Positions 31,048 through 38,697 of a DNA stretch of 44,054 bases are shown here, piece after piece. The DNA is taken from NCBI GenBank assembly GCA_013697825.1, contig JACCWD010000122.1:1-44054 (forward strand). The letters are read 5' to 3'. The translations under genes were made by a program, and so were the position numbers. This stretch comes from Rubrobacter sp. (GTDB lineage: Bacteria > Actinomycetota > Rubrobacteria > Rubrobacterales > Rubrobacteraceae). A model generated the notes under the pieces. It searched no databases. It was not told where the DNA came from and worked only from the letters and a program-made list of their open reading frames with translations. Position 1 is the stretch's first letter; every line of letters begins with the position of its first letter.

Positions 31048-32190
31048 ATCGAGTACCGAAACCTCGCCCGCGAAGAGTTCAAAGCGTTCTCCGCCAACGA
31101 CTTCTCATACATGAACTCCGGCGGAAGCGGCCCCACGCCAGAGTACGTGGTCTCGGCCATGCGCGATTCCGACGATCTTTGCTCCGGCCCCGCATACCTC
31201 GAAGGCTCCGCTTTCTACGCCCGGTGCGCCGACGCGAACAACCGGGCGCGGGAAGCCGCCGCCCGCCTCGTCGGAGCCGCTCCCGAAGACCTCGCCCTCA
31301 CCCAAAACACCTCCCACGGCATGAGCCTCGGCGTCGCCGCGATGGACTGGCGCGAAGGCGACGAAGTCGTCTCCACCACTACCGAACACCCCGGATGCCT
31401 CGTCCCCCTCCACGCGCTAAAGAAACGATACGGCGTGGACATAAAGCTCGTGTCCCCACCCGTGACGGCGGAAAAAATCAAGGCCGAGATGACCGACCGG
31501 ACCCGCCTCATCGCCCTCTCCCACGTTGACTGGACGACCGGGGAAATACTCCCACTCGAAGAGATTTCCGCCCTCGCCCGCGAACGCGGCGCCCTCACCC
31601 TCGTGGACGGCGCGCAATCCGTCGGGAACATGCCGACCGACATCCCCGCGACGGGCGCCCACATGTACGCCTTCACCGCGCACAAATGGCTCCTCGGCCC
31701 CGAAGGGATCGGGGCTTTTTACGTATCGCCGGACTGCGAAGTAAAAAGCGCGAACCTCGGCTTCCTCTCCCTCGCCGACCCGTACTCTTTCAACGTCGAG
31801 GGCGACTACGAACTCAAAAGCGGCGCGGGGCGCTTCGAGGCTTCCACAATGAGTCCCGCACTCGCCGGGGGCTTCGCCGCCGCCGCCGAAGAGGCATACG
31901 AGCGCGGGGAGGAAGGCTTCGCCGAAATACGCCGTCGCGCCGATTTACTCATGAATCTTCTTTCGGAAAACCCGGGGATCACGCTCCGCACCCCCCGCCC
32001 CGCCAAAAACGGCCTCGTGAGCTTCGAGGTCGAAGGAGTGAAGGCGAAAGACGCCACGGAAAAGCTCCTCGAAAAACGCTTCGTTGTTCGCTTCCTCCCG
32101 GAGCCGACGCATTACGTGCGGGCGAGCACGCACCTTTTCAACTCGGACGAAGAGATCGAAGGTTTGGCGAAGGCGGTCGCCGCTTTGTAA
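31048..32190 (+). CDS. Class V aminotransferase (cysteine desulfurase/isopenicillin N epimerase-like)
   Basis: The product is a PLP enzyme of about 380 residues. FSYMNSGGSGPTP, the cofactor region TQNTSHGMSLG, HVDWTTGEILPLEEI, DGAQSVGNMPTD and the PLP lysine in TAHKWLLGPEG are clear. The class includes desulfurases, epimerases and serine-glyoxylate transaminases; the C-terminal loop lacks an obvious desulfurase Cys. No ATG, GTG or TTG fits: an in-frame GTG at 30982 overlaps the divergent promoter, while AGGAGG at 31036-31041 points to ATC at 31048 as the start. Confidence 0.88.
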   Translation: MEYRNLAREEFKAFSANDFSYMNSGGSGPTPEYVVSAMRDSDDLCSGPAYLEGSAFYARCADANNRAREAAARLVGAAPEDLALTQNTSHGMSLGVAAMDWREGDEVVSTTTEHPGCLVPLHALKKRYGVDIKLVSPPVTAEKIKAEMTDRTRLIALSHVDWTTGEILPLEEISALARERGALTLVDGAQSVGNMPTDIPATGAHMYAFTAHKWLLGPEGIGAFYVSPDCEVKSANLGFLSLADPYSFNVEGDYELKSGAGRFEASTMSPALAGGFAAAAEEAYERGEEGFAEIRRRADLLMNLLSENPGITLRTPRPAKNGLVSFEVEGVKAKDATEKLLEKRFVVRFLPEPTHYVRASTHLFNSDEEIEGLAKAVAAL

Positions 32191-32379
32191 ACGCGGCTTC
32201 CGGGAGCGCGGGCATCCTCGCCCGCAATGCGACCGAGCCTCGCGCGGCCAAAATGGCCGCGTCCCCCGGAAAGTCGCTCTCCGTGGAGGCGGCTCGGCGA
32301 GCCGTCTCCGCCGTCGGGAAAGAGGCGTTCCGCCCGCCGAAGAGACGCGCCGCCGAAAGAACGCGGTGATGGCGCGTCC
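32191..32379. repeat. Non-coding gap made of small palindromes
   Basis: GCGGGCATCCTCGCCCGC at about 32207-32225 is a near-palindrome, CGCGCGGCCAAAATGGCCGCG at about 32241-32261 a second, and GGCGCGTCCCTAC at the end a half-site of another known-looking repeat word. The gap lies between convergent genes and may serve as a terminator region. Confidence 0.5.
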
Positions 32380-33021
32380 CTACAAACTCAAAAGAATGTC
32401 CACCGCCGCGTCGAGGTCGGAAACGAGGTGGTCGGGGTTCGCGGCCCGGATCGCCTCCTCGGTGAACGCCCCCCACGACACTCCGACGCTCACAAGGCCC
32501 GCCGCTCTCGCCGCCTCGATATCGAAGGGGGAGTCGCCGACGTACGCGGCGTTCTCCCTCGGAACGCCTCCGAGGAGTTCGAGTCCTTTGAGAAGGGGTT
32601 CGGGGCGGGGTTTATGCTCCGTCGTGTCCTCCATCGTGACGAACTCGTCCACGACGTCGCGGAGTTCCGGGAAGCTGTCGAGGGCGAGGCCGACGGAGTG
32701 TCGGCGTTTCGAGGTCACGATGCCAACCTTTATCCCGGCCTCGCGGAGCCTCGACAAAGACTCGTCCACGTTCGGAAACGAGGCGATGAACTTCTCGTGG
32801 TTCTCGTCGTTATAGAGGCGGTACGTTTCGAGAAGGTCGTCGGCGCGTTCGGCGTCGAAGACCTTCATTTGCGCCGGGAGCGGCTGTCCGACGTTCGCCA
32901 TGAGCTCTTCGCGGGTCTTCGTTTCGCCGAGGACTTCGACGACGGCGTGGTTCATGGATTGGAAGATGAGTTCGGTCGTGTCAACGAGGGTTCCGTCGAA
33001 GTCGAAGAGGGCGGCTTTCAT
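32380..33021 (-). CDS. HAD-family phosphatase (PpaX/Gph-like)
   Basis: This is a 213-residue haloacid dehalogenase hydrolase with a helical cap. The nucleophile motif FDFDGTLVDT, motif II VTSK, the Lys in KPRPEP and motif IV YVGDSPFDIEAARAAG are complete. Candidates are pyrophosphatase PpaX or phosphoglycolate phosphatase. It lies downstream of surE on the same strand, with a repeat hairpin between. Confidence 0.9.
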   Translation of the reverse strand: MKAALFDFDGTLVDTTELIFQSMNHAVVEVLGETKTREELMANVGQPLPAQMKVFDAERADDLLETYRLYNDENHEKFIASFPNVDESLSRLREAGIKVGIVTSKRRHSVGLALDSFPELRDVVDEFVTMEDTTEHKPRPEPLLKGLELLGGVPRENAAYVGDSPFDIEAARAAGLVSVGVSWGAFTEEAIRAANPDHLVSDLDAAVDILLSL

Positions 33022-33042
33022 TCGCTCGCTCCGCTCGCCGTT

Positions 33043-33101
33043 CCCGGTTCTCCGTTTTCAGTTTTTAGCCGAGAACCGAGAACTAAAAACCGAGAACCGG
33101 A
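33043..33101. repeat. Palindrome of GTTCTC/GTTTTT words
   Basis: GGTTCTCCGTTTTCAGTTTTTAG is followed by CCGAGAACCGAGAACTAAAAACCGAGAACC, an imperfect inverted repeat made of the same words as 14655-14712. It lies between surE and the HAD phosphatase gene. Confidence 0.6.
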
Positions 33102-33136
33102 GCGGAGCCGAAGGCTAAGCGACCAGGGAGCGAACA

Positions 33137-33964
33137 TCACGCGCCGTTCCTCGAGAACATGGACGCGATGTCCCACGAGCCGAGTTCGTCCATTCCGGGT
33201 CGGTCGGTGAGGTCGAGGTGGATCGGGGTCACGCTCACCATCCGCTCCACGAGCGCGGCGAAGTCGGTCCCCTCTTCGTTCTCATGGGCGGGCGGATTAT
33301 TGTAAATATCGTATCCGACCTTCCCATTCTCGCCCTTCACCTCCACGATCTCGTCCTTATACAAACGCCGCCCGAGCCTCGTGACCTTCGCGCCTTCGAG
33401 CTTCTCCGACGGAAGGTTCGGCGCGTTTATGTTCAAAATGCGTCCGGCGGGAAGTCCTTTGTGCGCGACCTTCGCGACTCGGGCCGCGAACTCGGCGACG
33501 GGCGCGAAGTCGAGGTCGGTCTCGCCGCTCACGAACTCCTCCTCGACCTGGCTGCTTTGATGCCACGATCGCCCCGTGGACAAAGAAACCGCAATGCCCG
33601 GAATCCCGATGACGATCCCCTCCATCGCACCCGCGACGGTTCCCGAGTATGTGATGTCGTCGCCGAGATTCTCGCCGTGGTTTATGCCCGCCACCACGAT
33701 CTCCGGCTCGAAGTCGAAGAGGCCGAGGGCGACGAGGCGGACGCAGTCCACGGGCGTTCCCGTGCACGCATAGCCCATGACACCGTCGGCCATCGTCCGT
33801 TTCTCCACTTCGAGGGAGCGTCCGATGGAGATGCTTCTCCCGACGCCGCTCCGGTTCCGGTCGGGGGCGATAGTGATGACGTCCCCGATCTCTTCGAGGG
33901 CTTGCCTCATCGCGAGGATGCCCGGCGCGTCTATACCGTCATCATTTGTGAGGATTATCTTCAT
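33137..33964 (-). CDS. surE: 5'/3'-nucleotidase SurE
   Basis: This is a 275-residue survival protein SurE, a metal-dependent nucleoside monophosphate phosphatase. ILTNDDGIDAPG at the N-terminus (metal Asp pair), APDRNRSGVG, GTPVDCVRLV and GINHGENLGDDITYSGTVAGA are all intact. The ATG at 33964 gives the family start MKIILTNDDG. Divergent from gpgS. Confidence 0.95.
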   Translation of the reverse strand: MKIILTNDDGIDAPGILAMRQALEEIGDVITIAPDRNRSGVGRSISIGRSLEVEKRTMADGVMGYACTGTPVDCVRLVALGLFDFEPEIVVAGINHGENLGDDITYSGTVAGAMEGIVIGIPGIAVSLSTGRSWHQSSQVEEEFVSGETDLDFAPVAEFAARVAKVAHKGLPAGRILNINAPNLPSEKLEGAKVTRLGRRLYKDEIVEVKGENGKVGYDIYNNPPAHENEEGTDFAALVERMVSVTPIHLDLTDRPGMDELGSWDIASMFSRNGA

Positions 33965-34164
33965 GTTCTCGATTCGCGGAGCTTTCAAGGACACTCGACA
34001 TGCGAGTCCCGATTCATACAAAAGGGATTACGATTCTATCATCACCGGCATCGGGGCGGACTCGGGTAAAACGCCCGTTAAAAGGCGTGGGAGGTTTATG
34101 ATCGGGGTCATCCATACGTTTTGGCAAGTGGACAAATTCGGGCTTATGCGATAGCTTACTTTCC

Positions 34165-35181
34165 ATGAGCATTGACGAGAGGGCTTTGGGAAACGTAAAC
34201 GCCGCGGAGTGGTTCAAACATCGTTCGTATGACTATCGGCAATTCTCCATCGAGGAGATGAGCCGCCGAAAACGGGATCTCGGCCTCACAGTCACAGCCG
34301 TCCTCCCGTGCCGAAACGTCGCCGACACCGTCGGCGGCATCATTGATGAGATACACGCCGTGAACGAACGTGCATCGGAGAAATCGCCGCTCGTGGATCA
34401 AATCCTCGCCGTGGACGCGGACTCCGAGGATGGAACCTCCGACGTCGCCGTGAAGCACGGCGCGGAGGTCTTCTCCGAGAACGAACTCATGTCCGACCAC
34501 GGCGGAGCGCACGGAAAAGGCGACGCGATGTGGCGCGCGCTCTCCGTCACTCGGGGCGACCTCGTGATGTACATCGACGCCGACACGAAGGACTTCCGTC
34601 CGGAACTCGCGTACGGCGTCCTCGGCCCGGTTCTCCACGTCCCGCAAATACGGTACGTGAAAGCCGCATACCGCCGCCCGTTCAAAGCCGGGGAGAAGCT
34701 CGAAGAGGACGGAGGCGGGAGGGTCACCGAGCTTTCGGCGAAGCCTCTTTTCAACCTTTTCTATCCCGAACTCGCGGGCTTCGTCCAGCCGCTCGCCGGG
34801 GAGTTTGTGGCGGATAAAGAACTCTTTTGCTCGATACCGTTCATGACCGGGTACGCGATCGAGACATCCATCATGATCGACGTTTTGAACAAGGCCGGGC
34901 TTTCGGCGATGTCGCAAGTGGATCTCGGCACGAGGCAAAACCGCCACCAATCCCTCCGAGACCTCTCCCGCATGTCGTACTCGGTTCTTCGGGCGGTGGC
35001 GCGGCGAATGAGGGAAGACGGGCGGCTCCGCACCTCGAACGACCCGAACTCGCCGGACTCGCTCTCGCAATTCTCCGACTATCTCCACGCGGTGGCGACG
35101 GCGGACGGCCTCGATCTCAACGAATACGTCGAAGAGCTTGTGGAGCGACCCCCGATCAAAGAAGTCCTCCGGGTGAAGTGA
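34165..35181 (+). CDS. gpgS: Glucosyl-3-phosphoglycerate synthase (GT81) or mannosyl homologue
   Basis: This 338-residue glycosyltransferase joins a sugar nucleotide to 3-phosphoglycerate, the first step to glucosylglycerate or mannosylglycerate. YDYRQFSIEEM, TAVLPCRNVADTVG, YIDADTKDF (DxD-type metal motif), FVQPLAGEFVADK and SQVDLGTRQNRHQSL are typical. Rubrobacter has a GpgS-like enzyme that prefers mannose, so donor choice is open. A TAGCTT box 7 nt before the ATG suggests a leaderless mRNA. The split hydratase genes follow with a 4-nt gap. Confidence 0.9.
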   Translation: MSIDERALGNVNAAEWFKHRSYDYRQFSIEEMSRRKRDLGLTVTAVLPCRNVADTVGGIIDEIHAVNERASEKSPLVDQILAVDADSEDGTSDVAVKHGAEVFSENELMSDHGGAHGKGDAMWRALSVTRGDLVMYIDADTKDFRPELAYGVLGPVLHVPQIRYVKAAYRRPFKAGEKLEEDGGGRVTELSAKPLFNLFYPELAGFVQPLAGEFVADKELFCSIPFMTGYAIETSIMIDVLNKAGLSAMSQVDLGTRQNRHQSLRDLSRMSYSVLRAVARRMREDGRLRTSNDPNSPDSLSQFSDYLHAVATADGLDLNEYVEELVERPPIKEVLRVK

Positions 35182-35185
35182 TCTC

Positions 35186-35491
35186 GTGAGCGGCCCCCAC
35201 GACCTCGGCGGCGCGAAAGATTTCTCCGGCCCGATAGACAAGAGCCAGCACGAAGTCGAAGACTGGGAACGCCTCACCGACGCCATCACCACCGCCCTCG
35301 ACGGAAAGGGCATAAAGACCACCGACGAGCATCGCCGCGCCGTCGAGAGCCTCGAAAACTACGCGGAACTCGGCTATTACGAACGGTGGGCCGCCGCCAC
35401 CGAAAAGCTCCTCGTCGAGAAAGGCATCCTCACGAAAGAGGAAATAGACGAGCGAGCCGCCGAAATAAAGCGCGAATGGGGCGAGAAGTGA
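35186..35491 (+). CDS. Nitrile hydratase beta-subunit N-terminal half, separate gene (ScnB-like)
   Basis: This 101-residue protein matches the N-terminal half of nitrile hydratase beta subunit: HDLGG at the start, WERL, YYERWAAATEKLLVEKGILTKEE near the end. It stops where the second half begins in the next gene. In the usual IERMxPxxYL segment this protein reads VESLENYAEL, so the conserved Arg that contacts the oxidised active-site cysteines seems lost. Start GTG at 35186, 4 nt after gpgS; the next gene overlaps by GTGA. The order matches thiocyanate hydrolase (beta-alpha-gamma). Confidence 0.82.
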   Translation: MSGPHDLGGAKDFSGPIDKSQHEVEDWERLTDAITTALDGKGIKTTDEHRRAVESLENYAELGYYERWAAATEKLLVEKGILTKEEIDERAAEIKREWGEK

Positions 35492-35766
35492 GCTTCTCCG
35501 ATGGGGAAACAGTCCGCGTCCTCGACCTCGATAAATCGGGCCACGTCCGCGCGCCACGTTATGTGCGGGGAAAGACGGGGACGGTTTCCCATCTCCTCGG
35601 GAAGTTCAAAAACCCCGAGGATCTCGCGTATGGAAAGTACGATGGCCCCGAGAAAGAACTTTACCGGGTCGCCTTCCGACAATCCGATCTCTGGCAAGGC
35701 TACGAAGGCAACCTCGACGACACCCTCGTAATAGACATATACGAACACTGGCTGGAGGGAGCATGA
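35488..35766 (+). CDS. Nitrile hydratase beta-subunit C-terminal half, separate gene (ScnA-like)
   Basis: This 92-residue SH3-like barrel protein holds the C-terminal half of nitrile hydratase beta subunit: FSDGETVRVLDLDKSGHVRAPRYVRGKTGTV, ELYRVAFRQSDLWQG and LVIDIYEHWLE. The Arg-rich RAPRYVRGK region expected near the metal site is intact. GTG at 35488 overlaps the previous stop as GTGA; an in-frame ATG at 35476 is possible. The next gene begins in its stop codon (ATGA). Confidence 0.82.
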   Translation: MSFSDGETVRVLDLDKSGHVRAPRYVRGKTGTVSHLLGKFKNPEDLAYGKYDGPEKELYRVAFRQSDLWQGYEGNLDDTLVIDIYEHWLEGA

Positions 35767-36395
35767 GCGAGAACGGCCATGATCACCCGCACCCCGGAAC
35801 CGGAAGGACGGCGACGCCGAGCACGCTCCGCGTTCGGGCGATGGAGAAACTCCTCGTCGAGAAAGGCGTCCTCACCGAAGCCGAAATTCAAGACCGCATC
35901 TCGTACATGGACTCCCGCTCCCCCGCCAACGGAGCGAAACTCGTCGCGAAAGCGTGGACGGACGAAGCCTTCAAAAACCGCCTCCTCGAAGACACGAAAT
36001 CCGCCACGTTCGAACTCGGCATGGACGCCTCCGGCCCCGTCGAGTTCATCGTCGTGGAGAACACGCCGGAGGTACACAACCTCATTGTATGCACGTTATG
36101 CTCGTGTTATCCGAGGGCGATCCTCGGTCGCCCGCCGGACTGGTACAAATCCTTCGAATACCGTTCCCGAGCCGTCAAGGAACCCCGCGCCGTGATGCGA
36201 GAGTTCGGCTACGAGCCGCCCGAGAACGTCGAAGTCCGCGTCCACGATTCGACCGCCGACATCCGGTACATGGTTCTCCCGATGCGCCCCGAAGGAACGA
36301 GGGGGATGGGCGAGGAGGGGTTGGCGGAGCTTGTTTCGCGGGATTCGCTCGTGGGAGTGAGCGTGCCGGAGGCTCCGTCGCACTTCAATGCCTGA
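35763..36395 (+). CDS. Cobalt-type nitrile hydratase alpha/thiocyanate hydrolase gamma-like subunit
   Basis: This 210-residue catalytic subunit carries the metal motif VCTLCSC at residues 109-115. Cys110, Cys113 and Cys115 would bind the metal, the last two oxidised in known enzymes; Thr after the first Cys points to cobalt. GRPPDWYKSFEYRSRAVKEPR and LVSRDSLVGV are conserved. Together with the two half-beta genes it should form a three-subunit enzyme as in thiocyanate hydrolase or toyocamycin nitrile hydratase. Substrate not decided. Its end overlaps the methyltransferase gene by 8 nt. Confidence 0.9.
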   Translation: MSENGHDHPHPGTGRTATPSTLRVRAMEKLLVEKGVLTEAEIQDRISYMDSRSPANGAKLVAKAWTDEAFKNRLLEDTKSATFELGMDASGPVEFIVVENTPEVHNLIVCTLCSCYPRAILGRPPDWYKSFEYRSRAVKEPRAVMREFGYEPPENVEVRVHDSTADIRYMVLPMRPEGTRGMGEEGLAELVSRDSLVGVSVPEAPSHFNA

Positions 36396-37140
36396 TTGGG
36401 AACTCCTCCAACGACTACGCGTCGAAGAGCGCGAACCTTTCGAGGGCTGGGATTTTTCGCATTTGGAAGGGCGGATGCACGAAGAGTCGCCGTCGTGGAA
36501 CTATGGGTGCATCGTGCGTAAAACACTTTCGGGGTGCGATTCTTTGCTCGATATGGGGACCGGCGGCGGCGAGTTCTTGAGCGAGCTCGCCCCTTTGCCC
36601 GCCGACACCCATGCCACCGAAGGATATGCACCCAATGTTCCCGTCGCCCAAGCGAAACTCGAACCGCTCGGCGTTCGCGTACACGAAATAGGCGACGATC
36701 GATTGCCGCTCTCCGACGAATCCTTCGATCTCGTCATCAACCGCCACGAATCCTATGATCCGGCGGAAGTGCGTCGCGTGCTTCGCCCCGGCGGTCGTTT
36801 CATTACGCAGCAAGTCGGCGGGAGGAATGACCTCGATCTCAACGAGCTACTCGCGGCTCCCAACCCCGACTTCGGCATGTCGCACTGGGATCTCCCTTGC
36901 GCGCGGATGGAGTTGGAAGCGGTGGGCTTCGCGGTGATCGAAGCCGCGCAGGAATTTCCCCTCACCCGCTTCTCGGATGTGGATGCCATCGTCCTTTATC
37001 TCAAATCGGTTCCGTGGCAGATCCCGGACTTCGCCGTGGATCTCTATCTCGACCGCTTGAAAATGCTCGAAAACCGGATCCGGAACGAAGGCTCCATCGC
37101 AATTCGCGGCCATCGCTTCTTTCTCGTGTCCGAGAAATGA
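36388..37140 (+). CDS. Class I SAM-dependent methyltransferase
   Basis: This 250-residue methyltransferase has motif I LLDMGTGGGEFL, an acidic TEGYAPN, FDLVINRHESYD and VLRPGGRFITQQVGG. FSHLEGRM and HWDLPCARMELEAVGF are family-specific features. The ATG at 36388 lies inside the end of the hydratase subunit gene, so it is translated with it. The substrate is unknown; the location suggests it works with the hydratase products or simply shares the operon. Confidence 0.85.
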   Translation: MPDWELLQRLRVEEREPFEGWDFSHLEGRMHEESPSWNYGCIVRKTLSGCDSLLDMGTGGGEFLSELAPLPADTHATEGYAPNVPVAQAKLEPLGVRVHEIGDDRLPLSDESFDLVINRHESYDPAEVRRVLRPGGRFITQQVGGRNDLDLNELLAAPNPDFGMSHWDLPCARMELEAVGFAVIEAAQEFPLTRFSDVDAIVLYLKSVPWQIPDFAVDLYLDRLKMLENRIRNEGSIAIRGHRFFLVSEK

Positions 37141-37196
37141 TACGACGCGGCTCAATCGCTGGTTTCGTGTACCATCCGTGGAGGAAGGAGAATCGG

Positions 37197-37409
37197 ATGG
37201 AACGAGAGAAAGTATGGCGTGAGTTCATGGATCTCACGATGGAGGATCAGCAAAAGGTCGCGGACTTCATCGCCTCCCTGCGCGGCAAGCCAACGAACCT
37301 CGAAGACGAGCCGTTCATCGGACTTTGGAGCGACCGCGAGGACTTGAGGGACAGTACGCAATGGGCGCGCGAAACCCGCGAGCGTGAATGGGTGAATCGC
37401 GAAGGATGA
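37197..37409 (+). CDS. Antitoxin-like protein (DUF2281-type)
   Basis: This 70-residue protein reads MDLTMEDQQKVADFIASLR near the start, like the short DUF2281/antitoxin group, then an acidic linker and a basic end. GGAAGGAG precedes the ATG. The PIN toxin gene begins 5 nt after its stop, so the pair is a VapBC-like toxin-antitoxin module. GC is lower than in the genes to the left. Confidence 0.7.
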   Translation: MEREKVWREFMDLTMEDQQKVADFIASLRGKPTNLEDEPFIGLWSDREDLRDSTQWARETREREWVNREG

Positions 37410-37413
37410 GTAC

Positions 37414-37794
37414 ATCATTGTAGACACGGACATCCTGATCGACGCCGGACGTGAGGTGGGGGAAGCAATCGCGTACCTCCGTGAAATAGAGAACCGATCC
37501 GCGCCAAAGATAAGCGCGGTGACGCGGATGGAACTCATCGTCGGATGCCGGAACAAAAACGAACTTCAAGTCTTGGAACGATTCCTGACACGCTTTCATA
37601 CTATGCCGTTGAATGAACAAATCTCCGATCTGGCCGTGGACTTGTTGAGCCGATACAGATTGAGTCACGGATTGCTCATTCCCGACGCACTGATCACGGC
37701 CACGGCGATGTCGGCAAACGAGCAATTCGCAACCAAGAACCAACGCCACTACAGGTTCATTGAAGGACTGCTCCTGACTTCATATCCGCGATAA
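37414..37794 (+). CDS. vapC: PIN-domain ribonuclease toxin (VapC-like)
   Basis: This 126-residue PIN nuclease has all acidic residues: VDTDILID, TRMELIVG, and IPDALITATAM with AxN-like end. The first motif is lost if one starts at a normal codon (GTG near 37450); ATC at 37414 restores it and lies 7 nt after the AAGGA ribosome site. It probably cleaves tRNA or rRNA when freed from the antitoxin. Lower GC than the core genes suggests transfer. Confidence 0.8.
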   Translation: MIVDTDILIDAGREVGEAIAYLREIENRSAPKISAVTRMELIVGCRNKNELQVLERFLTRFHTMPLNEQISDLAVDLLSRYRLSHGLLIPDALITATAMSANEQFATKNQRHYRFIEGLLLTSYPR

Positions 37795-37860
37795 CGCATT
37801 CGGAACGTCGCGGGGGCGCACATGACGTCCCCTCAACAAAAAACCCTCTTCCCGCCCCCG

Positions 37861-37905
37861 CTAAACCGTCTCCTTCTCCTCCCGCTCATTCGCGGCGAGT
37901 ACCTT
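37861..37905 (-). pseudogene. Fragment A of the EF-G-like gene 3' end
   Basis: About 45 bp matches the last codons and stop of the EF-G-like gene at 40851, with a 3-bp deletion (one CCT fewer) and small changes after position 37898. Homology with the real copy seems to extend about 10 bp beyond the stop codon (CCCG-CCCC pattern). Stop CTA complement equals the true TAG stop. Confidence 0.75.
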
Positions 37906-37973
37906 CGACAACGTGGGGGCAGGCTTGCCGAAGGCTCCGTCACACGGATAAAATCGCGCCCCCCGGGATCTTC

Positions 37974-38004
37974 AGAACTTCTTCACGATTTGCAAAGAAG
38001 TTCT
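37974..38004. promoter_or_regulatory. Inverted repeat upstream of the response regulator
   Basis: AGAACTTCTT (37974-37983) and AAGAAGTTCT (37995-38004) are a perfect 10-bp inverted repeat with an 11-nt spacer; TTCTTCACGAT also recurs as a direct repeat. It lies 76 bp before the response regulator ATG and may be an operator for autoregulation. Confidence 0.5.
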
Positions 38005-38079
38005 TCACGATGTGAGGGTATGTTTCTCAAAGAGAATATCTTTCTTCCGCCTTTGGCATGAATAAAGGAGAAAACCTCG

Positions 38080-38697
38080 ATGAGGATCGTGGTCGCGGAC
38101 GGGCATCCCGTTGCGCGGGTGGGTACGGTGAATACTCTCTCCGAAATGGACGCGCGGGCCATCGGAGAGTTTGGAACGGGCGAGGAGGCATTGGCTTTCA
38201 TCGAAAAAGCGAAACCCGACCTCGTGGTTCTCGCGCTCAACCTCACCGGGAAAATGGACGGCATAGAAACTCTGGCTATGATCAAGAAACTCGAAGACCC
38301 TCCCTTCGTCCTCGTCTTCACCGGCCACAATACGGACGACGACGTGGTTTCGTGCATGAACGCCGGAGCGGACGGCTTCGTTCACAAAAGGGCGAGCGAA
38401 GAACAGTTTTTGAAGTGCGTCGAGAGGGTGGCCTCCGGCAAACGAGCCTGGCATCCCGGTGAAAAAGTCGGAGACCCGCGCTCCCGGATCCACACTGCCC
38501 CGGACGGCGAGCCGCTCACTCGAAGGCAAAGAGAAGTCCTCGCGCTCATCCTCCGCCGCTACACCAACGAAGAGATAGCCGAAGTTCTCGCCATACAGCT
38601 TCAGACGGCGAAGAACCACGTCCGAGCCGTTTTCCAGAAACTTCCGTACAGAAACCGTCGGGAACTGTTCGGGCGCGACAGGAGACTCCGAAAATAG
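38080..38697 (+). CDS. Orphan NarL/LuxR-type response regulator lacking the phosphoacceptor Asp
   Basis: This 205-residue protein has a receiver domain (MRIVVADGHPVARVG; conserved Lys in FVHKRAS) and a LuxR-type helix-turn-helix (LTRRQREVLALILRRYTNEEIAEVLAIQLQTAKNH). The usual VVLDLNLP carries Ala at residue 52 (VVLALNL), so the phosphate-accepting Asp is gone and regulation must be by another route. No histidine kinase is near. AAAGGAG precedes the ATG. It probably controls the two secreted-protein genes downstream. Confidence 0.9.
   Translation: MRIVVADGHPVARVGTVNTLSEMDARAIGEFGTGEEALAFIEKAKPDLVVLALNLTGKMDGIETLAMIKKLEDPPFVLVFTGHNTDDDVVSCMNAGADGFVHKRASEEQFLKCVERVASGKRAWHPGEKVGDPRSRIHTAPDGEPLTRRQREVLALILRRYTNEEIAEVLAIQLQTAKNHVRAVFQKLPYRNRRELFGRDRRLRK

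Noticed and set aside
37822-38061. Plus-strand frame of 79 codons
   Set aside because: It is antisense to EF-G gene fragment A and shows no protein-like sequence.
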